From Acidimicrobiales bacterium (lineage in GTDB: Bacteria > Actinomycetota > Acidimicrobiia > Acidimicrobiales > Acidimicrobilacustridaceae), in NCBI GenBank assembly GCA_018401565.1, contig JAGYKS010000029.1, positions 184,641 to 248,640 on the forward strand: a DNA stretch of 64,000 nt, in the 5' to 3' direction. A program made the translations under genes and the position numbers. Shown here piece after piece: positions 1 through 12,223 of this stretch. The notes under the pieces were generated by a model, which was not told the origin of the DNA, did not search any database, and saw only the letters and a program-made list of their open reading frames with translations. The number at the start of each line of letters is the position of its first letter. The first letter of the stretch is position 1.

Positions 1-1
1 C

Positions 2-214
2 GTGCCGTCGTCTGACGTGGTGACCCTCAACGGCCAGGCTGTTGAGACCCTCTCGGGTGAGAGCTTCACCGTCAACGTGGACGGCGAGACCGTGTCCATC
101 ACCGACGGTGCCGGTCGTAACGTCAACGTGATCGACGTTGATGTCGAGGCTTCCAACGGCGTGATCCACGTTCTCGAGAACGTGCTCCTGCCGGCTCTGC
201 CCGACCTCGGTTGA
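2..214 (+). CDS. Fasciclin (FAS1) domain protein, C-terminal fragment
   Basis: Only the last ~70 codons are in the window; the gene starts before base 1, so the methionine implied by the GTG at base 2 is not a real start. The end reads as the final part of a FAS1 domain: NGQAVETLSG, a short beta-rich stretch, then VIHVLENVLLP, which matches the conserved closing FAS1 strand (usually V-I-H-x-I-D-x-V-L-x-P). FAS1 proteins are normally secreted or lipid-anchored adhesion proteins; the signal sequence cannot be checked here. It stops at 212-214, and a strong hairpin follows 46 bases later, so it is probably the last gene of its transcript. Confidence 0.75.
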   Translation: MPSSDVVTLNGQAVETLSGESFTVNVDGETVSITDGAGRNVNVIDVDVEASNGVIHVLENVLLPALPDLG

Positions 215-260
215 TCAACAGTCGGTCACGCCTTCGGGCGAACCGACGATTGTGTGCAGG

Positions 261-282
261 AAGGGGGGCTTCGGCCCCCCTT
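261..282 (+). terminator. Intrinsic terminator after the FAS1 gene
   Basis: Perfect 9-bp stem (AAGGGGGGC paired with GCCCCCCTT) closed by a TTCG tetraloop, followed by TTCTTC. It lies between the plus-strand FAS1 gene and the convergent minus-strand VWA gene and could stop transcription from both sides. The T-tract is short. Confidence 0.75.
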
Positions 283-359
283 CTTCGCGTCTGGGCACCG
301 CTCCTCTGGGCACCGGTTGGGCGTCAACAGCGACGTCGGGTGACGCACCGGCCCTGTCC

Positions 360-1858
360 TCAGGCGAGATGGTCGACGAAGCGCTCGAGCTGCCGCAGGT
401 TGCGGCATTCGAACACCCCATCGCAGTGGGCGCCGTACTCACCGATGATGGAGTCACCGGTGTCCCAGTAGGGCGCTGGCTCGGGGTTCAGCCAGTACAG
501 GTGACGGGCCCGATGAGCCATTTCCCCAGCACCCACGACTGCGAGGCGTGGTAGTTGTTGCGGGCGTCACCCAGCACGATCACCGTGGTCTTGGGCCCGA
601 TCTCGGTCCCCCACCGGTTCCAGAATGCCTCCAGGGCGTGTCCGTAGTCGGAGTGCCCATCGACCCACACCACATCAGCCTCGGTGTTGACCCGATGGAT
701 GGCAGCGCCGATGTCCTCCACACCTTCGAAGAACCGGGTCACCTCGTCCACGCCGTCGATGAACACGAACGACCGCACCTTGGAGAACTGTCCAGAAATC
801 GCATGCACCAGCTGCAGTGTGAACCGGGCGAACGACGCCACCGAACCTGAGATGTCGGCCACCACAAAGATCTCGGGCTTGGCCGGGCGGGGATAGCGGA
901 ACTTCGGCTCGGCGGGCACCCCCCCGTACGAAAGCGAATGTCGCACGGTGCTGCGGAAATCCAGCGGTCCCTTGCGGCCATGCCGGCGCTTGCGGGCCAG
1001 GCGAACCGCCAGCTTGCGGGTGAGCGGGTGCAATGCAACCCGCAGACTCACCATCTCCTCGCGGGTGGCATGCATGAAGTCAACGTCTTCGGGCAGCGGC
1101 TTGCGCAAGGTGCGGGCCATCGCCTCGATCCCCCGATCGGCCACCAGCCGACGACGGATCTCGGCCTCAATCTCCTTTTTCAGCTTGTCGATGCGTGACT
1201 CGAACTCGTCGCGCTCGAGACGCTGCTCAAGGGGGCTCAGACCATCGGGCGACTGCTTGGCCGACTCTTCCAGCAACCGCTCGAGCAACCCGTCGAGGTC
1301 GAGGTGACGCAGGGTGCGGTAGAGGTAGTACGTCCCGCCGACGGGGCGACCCGGCTCCATGCCGGCATAACGACGCACCGACTGCCGGGCCATGGCCCGC
1401 ATGGTGGGGTCGTCGCCGTCGAGCAACGAGCGGTACAGCGCTTCGGCCAGTTCCTCGGCGTTCATGGCCCCACCGCCGCCACCGCCGCCCTCACCGCCCG
1501 AACCGGGCAGCTGCTCGCCGCCCTCACCGTCGTCGTCGGGGGCGGCGTCGTCGGTCCGGTCGCTTCCGTCGCCCAGTATGTACTCGGGGCCCCGGAGCGA
1601 GAAGTACACCTCGAACACGGTTTCGAATGCCCGCCAGTGACTGTTGGACTTCACCATGGTGGCACCGAGGGCGTACTTGAACGCCTGGCGGTCTTCGAGC
1701 GGGATGTGCTGCACGGCTTCCATGGCGTCGAGGTTCTCGGTGAGGCTCACCGGGAGCCCGGCCGCACGCAACTCCACGACAAACCCCGAGAGCAGATCCA
1801 GCAGCGGCACACCGGCACCCTGGATGTCCACTGCATCGGGCGTACCGGGGTCGGTCAC
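360..1858 (-). CDS. VWA-domain CoxE-like protein (one frameshift near C-terminus)
   Basis: Partner of the MoxR ATPase encoded just upstream; the GTG start overlaps the moxR stop by four bases (GTGA). The N-terminal ~130 residues and a Gly/Glu-rich linker precede a basic middle region and a C-terminal von Willebrand A domain with the metal-binding MIDAS motif DISGS and a later LGDARNN motif. MoxR/CoxE-type pairs act in metal-cofactor insertion or protein-complex maturation; the target is not evident here. As read, the frame ends at 488, but the next frame continues with RHLYWLNPEP and a Trp/Asp-rich tail typical of this family to a stop at 360-362. The shift is explained by one missing base in the C run at 524-527, giving about 499 residues. 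Confidence 0.85.
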
Positions 1859-2766
1859 CTCTGGGGCACTCCCGGCCGGCGTGGCTGGCCATCGGCCTGG
1901 GCGTTGAGTTCCTTGGTGGCCCGGGCGATGTCGCTTTGGTACTTGAGCAGGATGTTGATGGTGCCGGTGGCTGTGGCAGCGTCGATCTGCTCCACGCCCA
2001 GCAGGACCAGCGTGCGGGCCCAGTCGATGGTTTCAGACACCGACGGGGCCTTTTTGAGTTCCAGCTGCCGCAGCGAACGCACGATGCGGGTGATCTGGTC
2101 GGCCAGCGACTCGGTGACCTCGGGGACCTTGGCCAACACGATGGCCTTCTCCCGTTCGAGGTCGGGATAGTCGACGTGCAGGAACAGACACCGCCGCTTG
2201 AGGGCCTCGGACAGTTCACGGGTGTTGTTCGACGTGAGGAACACCAGTGGGATCTGGCGGGCGGTGAGCGTGCCCAGTTCGGGGATGGACACCTGGTACT
2301 CCGACAGCACCTCCAGCAACAGGGCCTCGGTCTCCACCTCGACGCGGTCAACCTCGTCGATCAGGAGCACCACGGGGTCCTCAGCCCGGATGGCCTCCAA
2401 AAGAGGCCGCTCCAAAAGGAACTCGTCGGAGAAGATGTCGGTTGAGATGTCGTCCCAGCCGGCGTCGGTGTTGCGCTCGGCCTGGATGCGCAGGAGCTGC
2501 TTTTTGTAGTTCCATTCGAACAGCGCCTTGGACTCGTCGAGCCCTTCGTAGCACTGGAGGCGGATGAGTCGGGCACCGCTCATCTCTGCGACCGACTTGG
2601 CCAGCTGGGTCTTTCCGGTGCCCGCCGGACCCTCAACCAGAATCGGTTTGCCCAGCCGGTCGGCCAGATGCACCACCCCGGCGATGCCGTCATCGGCGAG
2701 GTAGTTGACCTCACCCAGACGGGTGCGGACGTCATCGACGGACTCAAAGCGGTGCGACATCCCCAC
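1855..2766 (-). CDS. MoxR-family AAA+ ATPase
   Basis: 303 residues. It carries a Walker A motif GPAGTGKTQ around residues 48-56, a Walker B motif VLLIDEVDR, and a downstream sensor region with LTSNNTRELSEALKRR. MoxR ATPases work as chaperones that remodel or load cofactors into VWA-containing partners, and the CoxE-like VWA gene follows with a 4-base overlap, so the two are translationally coupled. The ATG at 2766 begins the conserved part of the protein. The substrate of this pair is unknown; no dehydrogenase or methanol-oxidation genes are nearby. Confidence 0.88.
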   Translation of the reverse strand: MGMSHRFESVDDVRTRLGEVNYLADDGIAGVVHLADRLGKPILVEGPAGTGKTQLAKSVAEMSGARLIRLQCYEGLDESKALFEWNYKKQLLRIQAERNTDAGWDDISTDIFSDEFLLERPLLEAIRAEDPVVLLIDEVDRVEVETEALLLEVLSEYQVSIPELGTLTARQIPLVFLTSNNTRELSEALKRRCLFLHVDYPDLEREKAIVLAKVPEVTESLADQITRIVRSLRQLELKKAPSVSETIDWARTLVLLGVEQIDAATATGTINILLKYQSDIARATKELNAQADGQPRRPGVPQR

Positions 2767-2813
2767 ACCCTACCGGTGCACTTGACCGCGTGGTCAAGAC
2801 GGGCATGCAGGCG

Positions 2814-4109
2814 TCAGGCGCGAACCTGACCGCTGCCGTGGACGATGTACTTGGCCGTGGTGAGCTCGCGCAATGCCATCGGCCCCCGGGCGTGAAGCTT
2901 CTGGGTGGAGATGCCGATCTCGGCGCCGAACCCGAACTCCTCACCGTCAACGAACCGGGTGGATGCGTTGACCAGCACGGCGGCGGCGTCCACCTGACGG
3001 GTGAAGTGTTCGGCGGTGGCCAGGTCACCGGTCACGATGGCCTCGCTGTGTCCCGAGGTGTACCGGCGGATGTGGTCGATGGCATCGTCAACCGAATCGA
3101 CCACCGCAACGGACATGCGCAGGTCGAGGAATTCGGTTGCGTACGCCTCGTCGTCGGCCACCCCGGCGCCTGGTATCAGGGCACGGGTTCGCTCATCGCC
3201 CAACAACTCCACCCCCGACAGGGCGACGGCAATGCGGGGCAGGAACTCATCGGCCACGTCGGCGTGCACCAGCAACGTCTCAGCGGCGTTGCACACCGAC
3301 GGTCGCTGGGTTTTGGCGTTCACCACGATCCGCTCGGCCATGGCCAGGTCGGCAGCGGCGTCGACGTACACGTGGCAGTTGCCGTCGCCGTCGATCACAA
3401 ACGGCACGGTGGCGTGCTCCAGAATCGATGCGATGAGCGCCGGTCCACCGCGGGGGATGAGGCAGTCCACCACGCCGCGTTGTTGCATGAAGGCCACCGC
3501 CGCCTCCCGGCTGGTGTCGGCCAACAGCGTCACCGCATCGGCAGGGAGCCCCACCGACTCCAGCGCCGACCGCAGCACGGCGACGATGGCCAGGTTGGAC
3601 TCGATGGCCCCTGATGACCCACGCAAAAAGGCGGCATTGCCCGACTTGAGACACAACCCGGCAGCGTCAGAGGTGACGTTGGGCCGGTTCTCGTAGATGA
3701 TCGCCACCACCCCCAACGGGACCCGGACCTGTTCGATGCGAAGTCCGTTGGGTCGCACCCATCCGCCCAGCACCTCACCCACCGGGTCGGCCAGCGCAGC
3801 AACCTGCCGCAGGCCGGTGGCCATGGCGCCAACCCGGCTGACGTCGAGCCGGAGCCGATCGACCACCGTTGGCGACACCCCCTCGGATTCGGCACGGGCC
3901 ACGTCGACGGCGTTGGCGGCCACGATGGCGACAGCGGCCTGCTCGAGACCATCGGCGGCGGCCAACAGGGCAGCGTCGCGCACCAGTGAGGACGCCGTGG
4001 CCACCACCCGCGAGGCATCACGAACCTTCACGCCCAGCGCTGAAACTGCAGCCACGATGGGGTCGTCAGCGGTGGATCCTGTGTGGGGCAAGGGCTTCGA
4101 AGCGGTCAC
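2814..4109 (-). CDS. proA: Gamma-glutamyl phosphate reductase
   Basis: Second step of proline synthesis: NADPH-dependent reduction of gamma-glutamyl phosphate to glutamate-5-semialdehyde, in the cytosol. At 431 residues it is close to the family norm. An aldehyde-dehydrogenase fold is evident from VVAIIYENRPNVTSDAAGLC, the catalytic cysteine region (QRPSVCNAAETLL) and the C-terminal GPMALRELTTAKYIV. It starts at a GTG. The first-step gene proB is 3.4 kb away on the same strand; the plus-strand murJ/pspA island lies between them, so proB and proA are not in one transcript here. Confidence 0.95.
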   Translation of the reverse strand: MTASKPLPHTGSTADDPIVAAVSALGVKVRDASRVVATASSLVRDAALLAAADGLEQAAVAIVAANAVDVARAESEGVSPTVVDRLRLDVSRVGAMATGLRQVAALADPVGEVLGGWVRPNGLRIEQVRVPLGVVAIIYENRPNVTSDAAGLCLKSGNAAFLRGSSGAIESNLAIVAVLRSALESVGLPADAVTLLADTSREAAVAFMQQRGVVDCLIPRGGPALIASILEHATVPFVIDGDGNCHVYVDAAADLAMAERIVVNAKTQRPSVCNAAETLLVHADVADEFLPRIAVALSGVELLGDERTRALIPGAGVADDEAYATEFLDLRMSVAVVDSVDDAIDHIRRYTSGHSEAIVTGDLATAEHFTRQVDAAAVLVNASTRFVDGEEFGFGAEIGISTQKLHARGPMALRELTTAKYIVHGSGQVRA

Positions 4110-4260
4110 CAGACCATGCTAACGGCTACCTCTGCTGCGGCCGTTGGCCACCGGCGGTACCGCCCGGGGGGTACCTTGCAGGAGTGGATCGCCCCCTGCC
4201 CCAGCGCCGCCAGCGCCGCAACAGCGTGGCAGCGGGCGGGCAGCCAGTGTCAGGCCGCCA

Positions 4261-4977
4261 GTGATCAGGGCGATGCTGTCGCCAACGGGCTTCATCGCTG
4301 CCGGGGCCGCTGCTGGGGTGTCGCTGGTGGCCGGACTGCCTGTGGCTGCCGCCGTCGGGGTCGGGGCCGCATGGCTGGTGCGGGTAGCCGTGGCCGTGCC
4401 CGCCGGCATCCGGTGGCGACGCCGACGCCGGCCCGCAGCGGTGGACCCGTTCACCGTCGGCGAACCCTGGCGGGCATTCGTGCTCGGGGCCCGCCAGACA
4501 GGCCGCCACTACGCCAGAACCGTGGCCGCAGTTCCCGCTGGCCCCCTGAGCGACCGTCTGGGGTCGGTGGGAGTCAAGGTTGACACCGCCGTGGCCGAGA
4601 TCGGCCAGATCGCCCGCGCCGGTCATGCACTCAGCGCCGCCAGACGCGGTATCGACGACCACGGACTGCGGCGACAACTCGACGCCGACCCTGACCCGGT
4701 GGTCGCCGATGCGCTGCGGGCCCAACTCGACACGGCCGCCCGACTCGACGCCACCATCACCTCGACGCGGGCGCGCCTCGAGGTCATCGACGCCCAACTC
4801 GGTCAGGCCGTGACCCGGGCTGTGGAGATCGCTGCCACCGCCGACACCTCGATATCCCTCGGCGGTGTCGACGACGACATTGCCGCCCTGGTCGACGAGA
4901 TGGAGTCGCTGCGATTGGCCCTCGCTGAAACCGACCTCCCGCCGGGGCCCGCACTGCCCGGGGGCGATCCGGCATGA
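4261..4977 (+). CDS. Hypothetical small membrane protein upstream of murJ
   Basis: Not recognised. The protein opens with two hydrophobic stretches (about residues 6-24 and 26-44 from the GTG at 4261), then a cluster of arginines, then a ~190-residue hydrophilic helical region rich in Ala, Arg, Asp and Leu that looks like a coiled coil. The open frame extends upstream to 4144, but that part is Pro/Ala-rich and not membrane-like; GTG 4261 or ATG 4273 is the likely start. Its stop overlaps the murJ start as ATGA, so it is translationally coupled to murJ and may support or modulate the flippase (inference from context only). Confidence 0.55.
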   Translation: MIRAMLSPTGFIAAGAAAGVSLVAGLPVAAAVGVGAAWLVRVAVAVPAGIRWRRRRRPAAVDPFTVGEPWRAFVLGARQTGRHYARTVAAVPAGPLSDRLGSVGVKVDTAVAEIGQIARAGHALSAARRGIDDHGLRRQLDADPDPVVADALRAQLDTAARLDATITSTRARLEVIDAQLGQAVTRAVEIAATADTSISLGGVDDDIAALVDEMESLRLALAETDLPPGPALPGGDPA

Positions 4978-6610
4978 GCGAACCCGGCGACATGCCCGTG
5001 TCTGGACAGCACCCGGCGCCACCACCGGTGAGGTCGGCCGAACACCTGCTGCGATCGTCCATGGTGGTGACCGCCGGGACCGCCCTGAGCCGGGTGACCG
5101 GACTGGTGCGCACGATAGTGATCGCCTTCGCCCTCACCACCGTGCTGGCCGACGCCTACAACCTGGCCAACACCGCCCCCAACGTGGTGTACGACCTCAT
5201 CCTGGGTGGCGTGTTGGCGGCAACGCTGGTTCCCGTGTTGGTCACCGTGACCGACAACAACGACCGCAATGCACTGCGTGCCGTGTCCACGGTGATCACC
5301 GTGTCGCTGGTGGTGCTCACGCTGGTGGCCATCGTGGCTGCGCCGTGGATCGTGCGGCTGTACACCTTCACGCTGGATCCGGCGGTGCGGGAGGTGCAGG
5401 AGTCGGTGGCCGTGCCGTTGCTGCGTCTGTTCCTCCCCCAGGTGTTGTTCTACGGACTCACGGCGCTGTTCTCGGCCATGCTCAACGCCCGGCGTCGCTT
5501 TGCCGCCGCCGCCTTCGCCCCGGCGGTCAACAACGTCATGGTCATCGTCGTGCTGCTGGCGGTGAGCAGAATGGCCGGAGGGGCTCCAACCGCACAAAGC
5601 GTGCTTGCCGACCCGTTGCAACTGTGGCTGTTGGGGGCAGGGACCACTCTGGGCATCGTGGCCATGGCGTTGGTCCTCATCCCGGCGATGCGGGCCGCCG
5701 ACATCCCACTTGGGGTGGAATCCGGACTTCCGCAATCCGGCGGTCCGCCGCATCGTGATGCTGTCGGGTTGGACGCTGGCCTATGTCGTCATCAATCAGG
5801 CCGGTCTGGTCGTCTTGCTGGCTCTGGCCAACGGCTCGGCTCCTGACGGCAGCCTGTCGGCCTATTCCTACGCCTACCTGTTCTTCCAGTTGCCCTACGG
5901 GTTGTTCGCCGTGGCCGTCATGACCACGTTCCTTCCCGAGCTTTCCAGTGCTGCCGACCGCGGTGACAACGCCACGTTCCGTGACCGGTTTGGCGTCGGA
6001 TTGCGCCTGGTGCTGTTCGTGCTCCTGCCGTGCGCAGTGGCATACCTGACCCTGTCGGGGCAACTGGTGGAACTGCTGTTCTCACGGGGCAACTTCACCG
6101 CCGCGTCTGCCGACCTCACCACCGAGGCCCTGATCGTCTTTGGCGCCGGACCTGCCCGGGTTCGCCGTGTTCATGTTCGCCATGCGGGGGTTCTACGCCC
6201 GCAAGGACACCCGCACCCCGTTCATCATCACCACCCTGAAGATCACCGTGATGATGATTGCCGCCTGGCCGTTGTCGGTGGCCTTCGGACTCGGCGGCGT
6301 GGTGGCGGCATTTTCCGGGGCGTTCACGCTGGCCGGTGTGGTTGCGCTGGTGGTGCTGGGGCGTCGGGTCGGCGGCATTGCCGGTCCGGGAACCCTCGGG
6401 GTGCTGGCCCGGTCGGGGGTGGCCGCCGCCGCCATGCTGGCGGTTGCCGTGGCCATGCCGCAGGGTCTGGTCGGCGATGGTGACCTCGAGGCCATGGCCG
6501 ACATCGTCATCGTGGGCGGGACCAGTGGCCTCGTCTACCTCGCCGTCCTTGCCGCCACCCGGTCCCCTGATCTCAGCTGGATCGTCAGTCGGGTCCGCAA
6601 CCGGGCCTGA
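4974..6610 (+). CDS. murJ: MurJ-type lipid II flippase (two frameshifts)
   Basis: Integral membrane protein of the MOP superfamily that moves lipid II across the membrane for peptidoglycan synthesis. After frame correction it has about 544 residues with many hydrophobic segments. Family features are the N-terminal ALSRVTGLVR, AYNLANTAPN, the loop FTLDPAVREVQES, LFFQLPYGLFAVAV and FYARKDTRTPF. The reading frame breaks twice by one extra base: in the G run at 5712-5715 (correct reading PLGWNPDFRNPAVRR) and near 6150 (correct reading FGAGLPGFAVF). Both repairs restore conserved MurJ sequence, so the gene is probably intact. It overlaps the preceding membrane-protein gene by ATGA. Confidence 0.9.
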
Positions 6611-6681
6611 CCGCCCGGCTACGGCGCCCCACGCGCACACGACCACGCACACGACCGGGCGGCGATCGGTAGGCTGGCACC

Positions 6682-7467
6682 ATGCTGACGACGATCAAGA
6701 AGTGGTGGAGTTACCTGACCGCCAAGGCCAACAAGAGTTTTGACGAGCGGGCCGATCCCGCAGTGCAGCTTGAGCAGGCCATCGCCGAGGCCCAGGACCA
6801 ACACCGCCAGTTGCGTGAGCAGGCTGCCAACGTGATCGCCAACCAAAAGCAGCTTGAGCTCCGCCTCACCCGGGGCCTTGAGGAATACGAGCGAGTCTCT
6901 GCCAACACCCGTCAGGCTGTCGTCATGGCCGATCAGGCGTCAGCCAGCGGCGATGCCGACAAGGCAGTGGAGTACACCCACGCCGCCGAGTCGTTCGCCA
7001 ACCGGATGATCAGCCTCGAAAAGCAGATCGACGACGACAAGCAACTCGCTTTTGCTGCCGCCCAGGCCGCCGAGCAGGCCAAACTGGCCGTGGAGCAAAA
7101 CGGCAACGCCCTGCAGGCTCGTCTGGCCCAGCGTCAGCAGCTGTTGAGCCAGCTGGATCAGGCCAAGATGCAAGAACAGCTCAACGCCGCCATGACGTCG
7201 CTGAGCGACACCGTGGGTCAGGACGTGCCGTCCATCGAGCAGGTTCGGGCCAAGATCGAAGCCCGCTACGCCAAGGCCAAGGGCATGACCGAGCTGTCGG
7301 GTCAGGACGTGGAAGCCAGAATGCTGGAGGTGGAGGCCGCCAGCCGCAACGCAGAGGCCCACACCCGCCTCGACCAGATCAAGGCGCAGCTTGGCATTGA
7401 GGCCTCCCCTGCGACCCCGCAGGTCACCTCGGGCGAACCCACCCCGTCAGCCAACGACAGCCAGTAG
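6682..7467 (+). CDS. pspA: PspA/IM30-family membrane-stress protein
   Basis: 261 residues, almost wholly helical coiled coil (about residues 25-215) rich in Gln, Ala and Glu, starting MLTTIKKWWSYLTAKAN, an amphipathic helix 0 as in PspA/IM30. Residues such as DPAVQLEQAIAEAQ and the long Gln-rich heptads fit the family. PspA proteins bind stressed membranes from the cytosolic side and form ESCRT-III-like assemblies. It follows murJ by 71 bases on the same strand, so envelope synthesis and envelope protection may be co-transcribed. There is no partner pspB/C-like gene here. Confidence 0.88.
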   Translation: MLTTIKKWWSYLTAKANKSFDERADPAVQLEQAIAEAQDQHRQLREQAANVIANQKQLELRLTRGLEEYERVSANTRQAVVMADQASASGDADKAVEYTHAAESFANRMISLEKQIDDDKQLAFAAAQAAEQAKLAVEQNGNALQARLAQRQQLLSQLDQAKMQEQLNAAMTSLSDTVGQDVPSIEQVRAKIEARYAKAKGMTELSGQDVEARMLEVEAASRNAEAHTRLDQIKAQLGIEASPATPQVTSGEPTPSANDSQ

Positions 7468-7474
7468 TCCAGCA

Positions 7475-7499
7475 CGGGGTCGGGCGTGAGCCGACCCGG
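7475..7499 (+). terminator. Hairpin between convergent pspA and proB
   Basis: Stem CGGGGTCGG / CCGACCCGG with one mismatch and a 7-base loop, 8 bases after the pspA stop and 5 before the proB stop. There is no long T-tract, so it is a possible bidirectional terminator rather than a sure one. Confidence 0.4.
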
Positions 7500-7503
7500 T
7501 CGT

Positions 7504-9867
<2,364 letters not shown>

Positions 9868-11594
9868 TCACCTGACCAGCCGCAGGGGCTCACCGGCGAT
9901 GCGGACGCCCCAGGTGGTCCGATCCGAAACCCCCCTGCCTTCACACGTCTGGTACCGCACCCGCCACCAGCGGGCGCCAGCCCAGCTGGCATCGATGTCG
10001 TCGGGCAGCTGGATGCGCAGGCGCACCATGCGGTCGTTGTACTTCGATGACGAGTTGCGACCCGGGCCGCGCTGCGGGTTTCCGCTGCCGCACGGGTTCA
10101 GCGCCGTATTGCCGCGCAGGTCCAGCGAGCCGCCGGGACCCACGGTCCCCGACGGTCCCCCTGCCGGCGGCACGTCGCCGGGACCCTCGTCGTCCACCGA
10201 CCAGTCGAACCCCACGGCAGTGCCAAGTGGGTCCAGGACCTGCAGCGCCACCGACCCTTCGCCGATGTCGTACAGCGAGACTTCCATCACTCCGCCGCCG
10301 TGTTCGGGGCCAACCTCAGCCAAAAACAGCGAGGGATTCGGCAGCGCCCCCAGGGCGAACACACTCATCCATTGCACGGCATGAACCTGGATGCAGGTGT
10401 CGGGCAGGTGGATCACGGCCGAGTCGGCGGCATCGGTGGTGCATGGGGTGAAGCCCCCGCCCGCAGTTGCCGGGCCGTCACGCACCCGTAGCGAAAAGCT
10501 GTTGAGCTGATGACGCTGCGATGGGGCCACGTCGCCTGTCTGGACCTGTACGAAATAGGTGGCACCCGGGACCGGGGGTATCGATGGTGGCCAGATTGCA
10601 CCACCGGGTCTTCCACGAACCCGACGGACCACACTGGAACCCGGCCACGGCGGGGTTGTCGCTGTCGCACCGTTCGGCGGTGGGAAACACCTCGGTGCCC
10701 AGCACCGGATTGTCGGCTGGGTCACCCGGGGTCGTGTCGGCGTCCCGGACCGTGAAACGGGTGACGAAGGGGTCGTCGCGCACCCCGAAGTCGCCGGGTG
10801 AGTCGGCACACCTTGCTGCGTCGTAGACCTGGATGGTGAACGGGCCTCCGCCGTGCCCTGGCGGAACACGCACGGCAACGAAGTACCCCTGCGGGTCGTG
10901 GGAGTCCACCAGCTCGACAGCCGAACTGGCCTGGGGGGTGCATCCCCGCCAGGGGCGGGTTCCCAGAGGTGGGTTGCCCGACTCGAAGTTGGCGACACTC
11001 ACCGCAAGCAGCCAGTCGCCCTGCTCACGGCCGGCACAGGGGCCACTCACCGACAGCCAGAAGTCCTCGGCTTGCGCAGCGACGGTGCCGGGAAGCCCGG
11101 TGTAGGGATCGGACACGCCGGCAAGGTTGCCGGTTCCCAGGAAGTTCCGGGGACTTCCCAGGGCAACGGGCTGGACGTTCTCGGCCACCGCCACCCGGTC
11201 CACACGCACCGAAGGCACGAACGGCGCACTGAAAGCACGGGCCACTGATTGATCGCTCACCCGCACCTGCAGGTGGGCGGCCGACAGGATGTCGACGTCC
11301 ACGGCCACGCCGTCAACCCCGTCAACGGCACCGTTGCGGGCTGCGGTGGACAGCGCCGTCGCTACCGCCACATCCGGATCGGCCAATAGCCCGGCCCCGG
11401 CCAGGGCGGCGGCGTCCGCAGCCCGTTGCAGCGATGCAGCCCGCGCCTGCCACACGGCAAAGTCCACCGCCAGGGCAGTCATGGCCACCACCGGGATCAA
11501 CGCCAGTGCCATCAGCGCCAGCACATAGCCGCCGTCGGCGTGGCTTGTGCGCTGCCCGATGCGCTCAAGGCGCGCGTGCGCGTCGATGCGGCAT
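9868..11594 (-). CDS. TadG-like pilus-associated protein (frameshifted)
   Basis: N-terminal membrane segment ALMALALIPVVAMTALAVDF followed by QRAADAAALAGAG, which is the signature start of Tad/TadG-like surface proteins; the long remainder is secreted-type, Gly/Pro-rich with several cysteines and beta-rich repeats (for example ATYFVQVQTGD and the Trp-rich GARWWRVRYQTCEGRG), with no recognised catalytic motif. One extra base in the G run at 10574-10578 splits the frame. The raw frame opens at GTG 11524, but ATG 11594 lies 2 bases after the stop of the upstream TadE-like gene and joins after removal of one more base, giving a basic N-terminus typical of the family. Last gene of the four-gene cassette. 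Confidence 0.65.
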
Positions 11595-11596
11595 GG

Positions 11597-12223
11597 TCAG
11601 GGCACCTCCGACTCGAGCAGGACAACGGCTGTGGCCGTGAGCACGCGAACCTGTGAGGTGAACATCCCCGTTGCCAGTGGCCGCTGTTCAACTTCGATGA
11701 GCACTCCGGCATGATCGGCGGCGGGTTGCTGTCGGCTTCGCTGTGCCGGGCACCAGGCCCCCTCCCATGATGGCGGGGCACACCCCATGGGGGGTTGGAC
11801 CGACGAACCCATCGCTGCGAAATGGGCTGGGCCGTACACATTGCACAGACCCGCCACTCCTGATGCTGACGCCGTCTCGGGTCGCAACCCCTCGCATTCA
11901 GGCGGGGGTGCCCCGGTGGCCGACTCCACCCGGAACACCATCACCCGGCGCACCACCGCCCCGGGCATGGTCTCAAGTGATCCCGCCACCGCCTCAAGCA
12001 CGTCGAGGTCGGTCGAAGCCGGTGACGCTCCCATTGCTGTCACCCGTGCCGACGACGACGCCAGCCGTTCCAGCGCGATCCGGGTGCGTGCCAGCGAACT
12101 GATGTCGACGATGCCACTGATGAGCGCCACCAGGATCACCACCACGAGTGCGGCTTCCACCATCACCGCCCCTGACTCCCCATGGACACGAGCGGCTGCG
12201 GTGGGAGGGTCATCACCGGGCAC
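11597..12223 (-). CDS. TadE-like pseudopilin (second)
   Basis: Short basic N-terminus, then the prepilin-type site ESG followed by AVMVEAALVVVILVALISG: a Gly at -1 and Glu at +5 before a single hydrophobic helix, the mark of class III (Flp/TadE-type) pilins. The rest (~170 residues) is periplasmic or extracellular with a few cysteines. The frame is open upstream to 12415, but that part overlaps the previous gene; GTG 12223 (or 12232) fits, with GAGGG a few bases before it. It overlaps the upstream TadE-like gene by about 11 bases and its stop is 2 bases before the next start, so the cassette is translationally coupled. Confidence 0.7.
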   Translation of the reverse strand: MPGDDPPTAAARVHGESGAVMVEAALVVVILVALISGIVDISSLARTRIALERLASSSARVTAMGASPASTDLDVLEAVAGSLETMPGAVVRRVMVFRVESATGAPPPECEGLRPETASASGVAGLCNVYGPAHFAAMGSSVQPPMGCAPPSWEGAWCPAQRSRQQPAADHAGVLIEVEQRPLATGMFTSQVRVLTATAVVLLESEVP

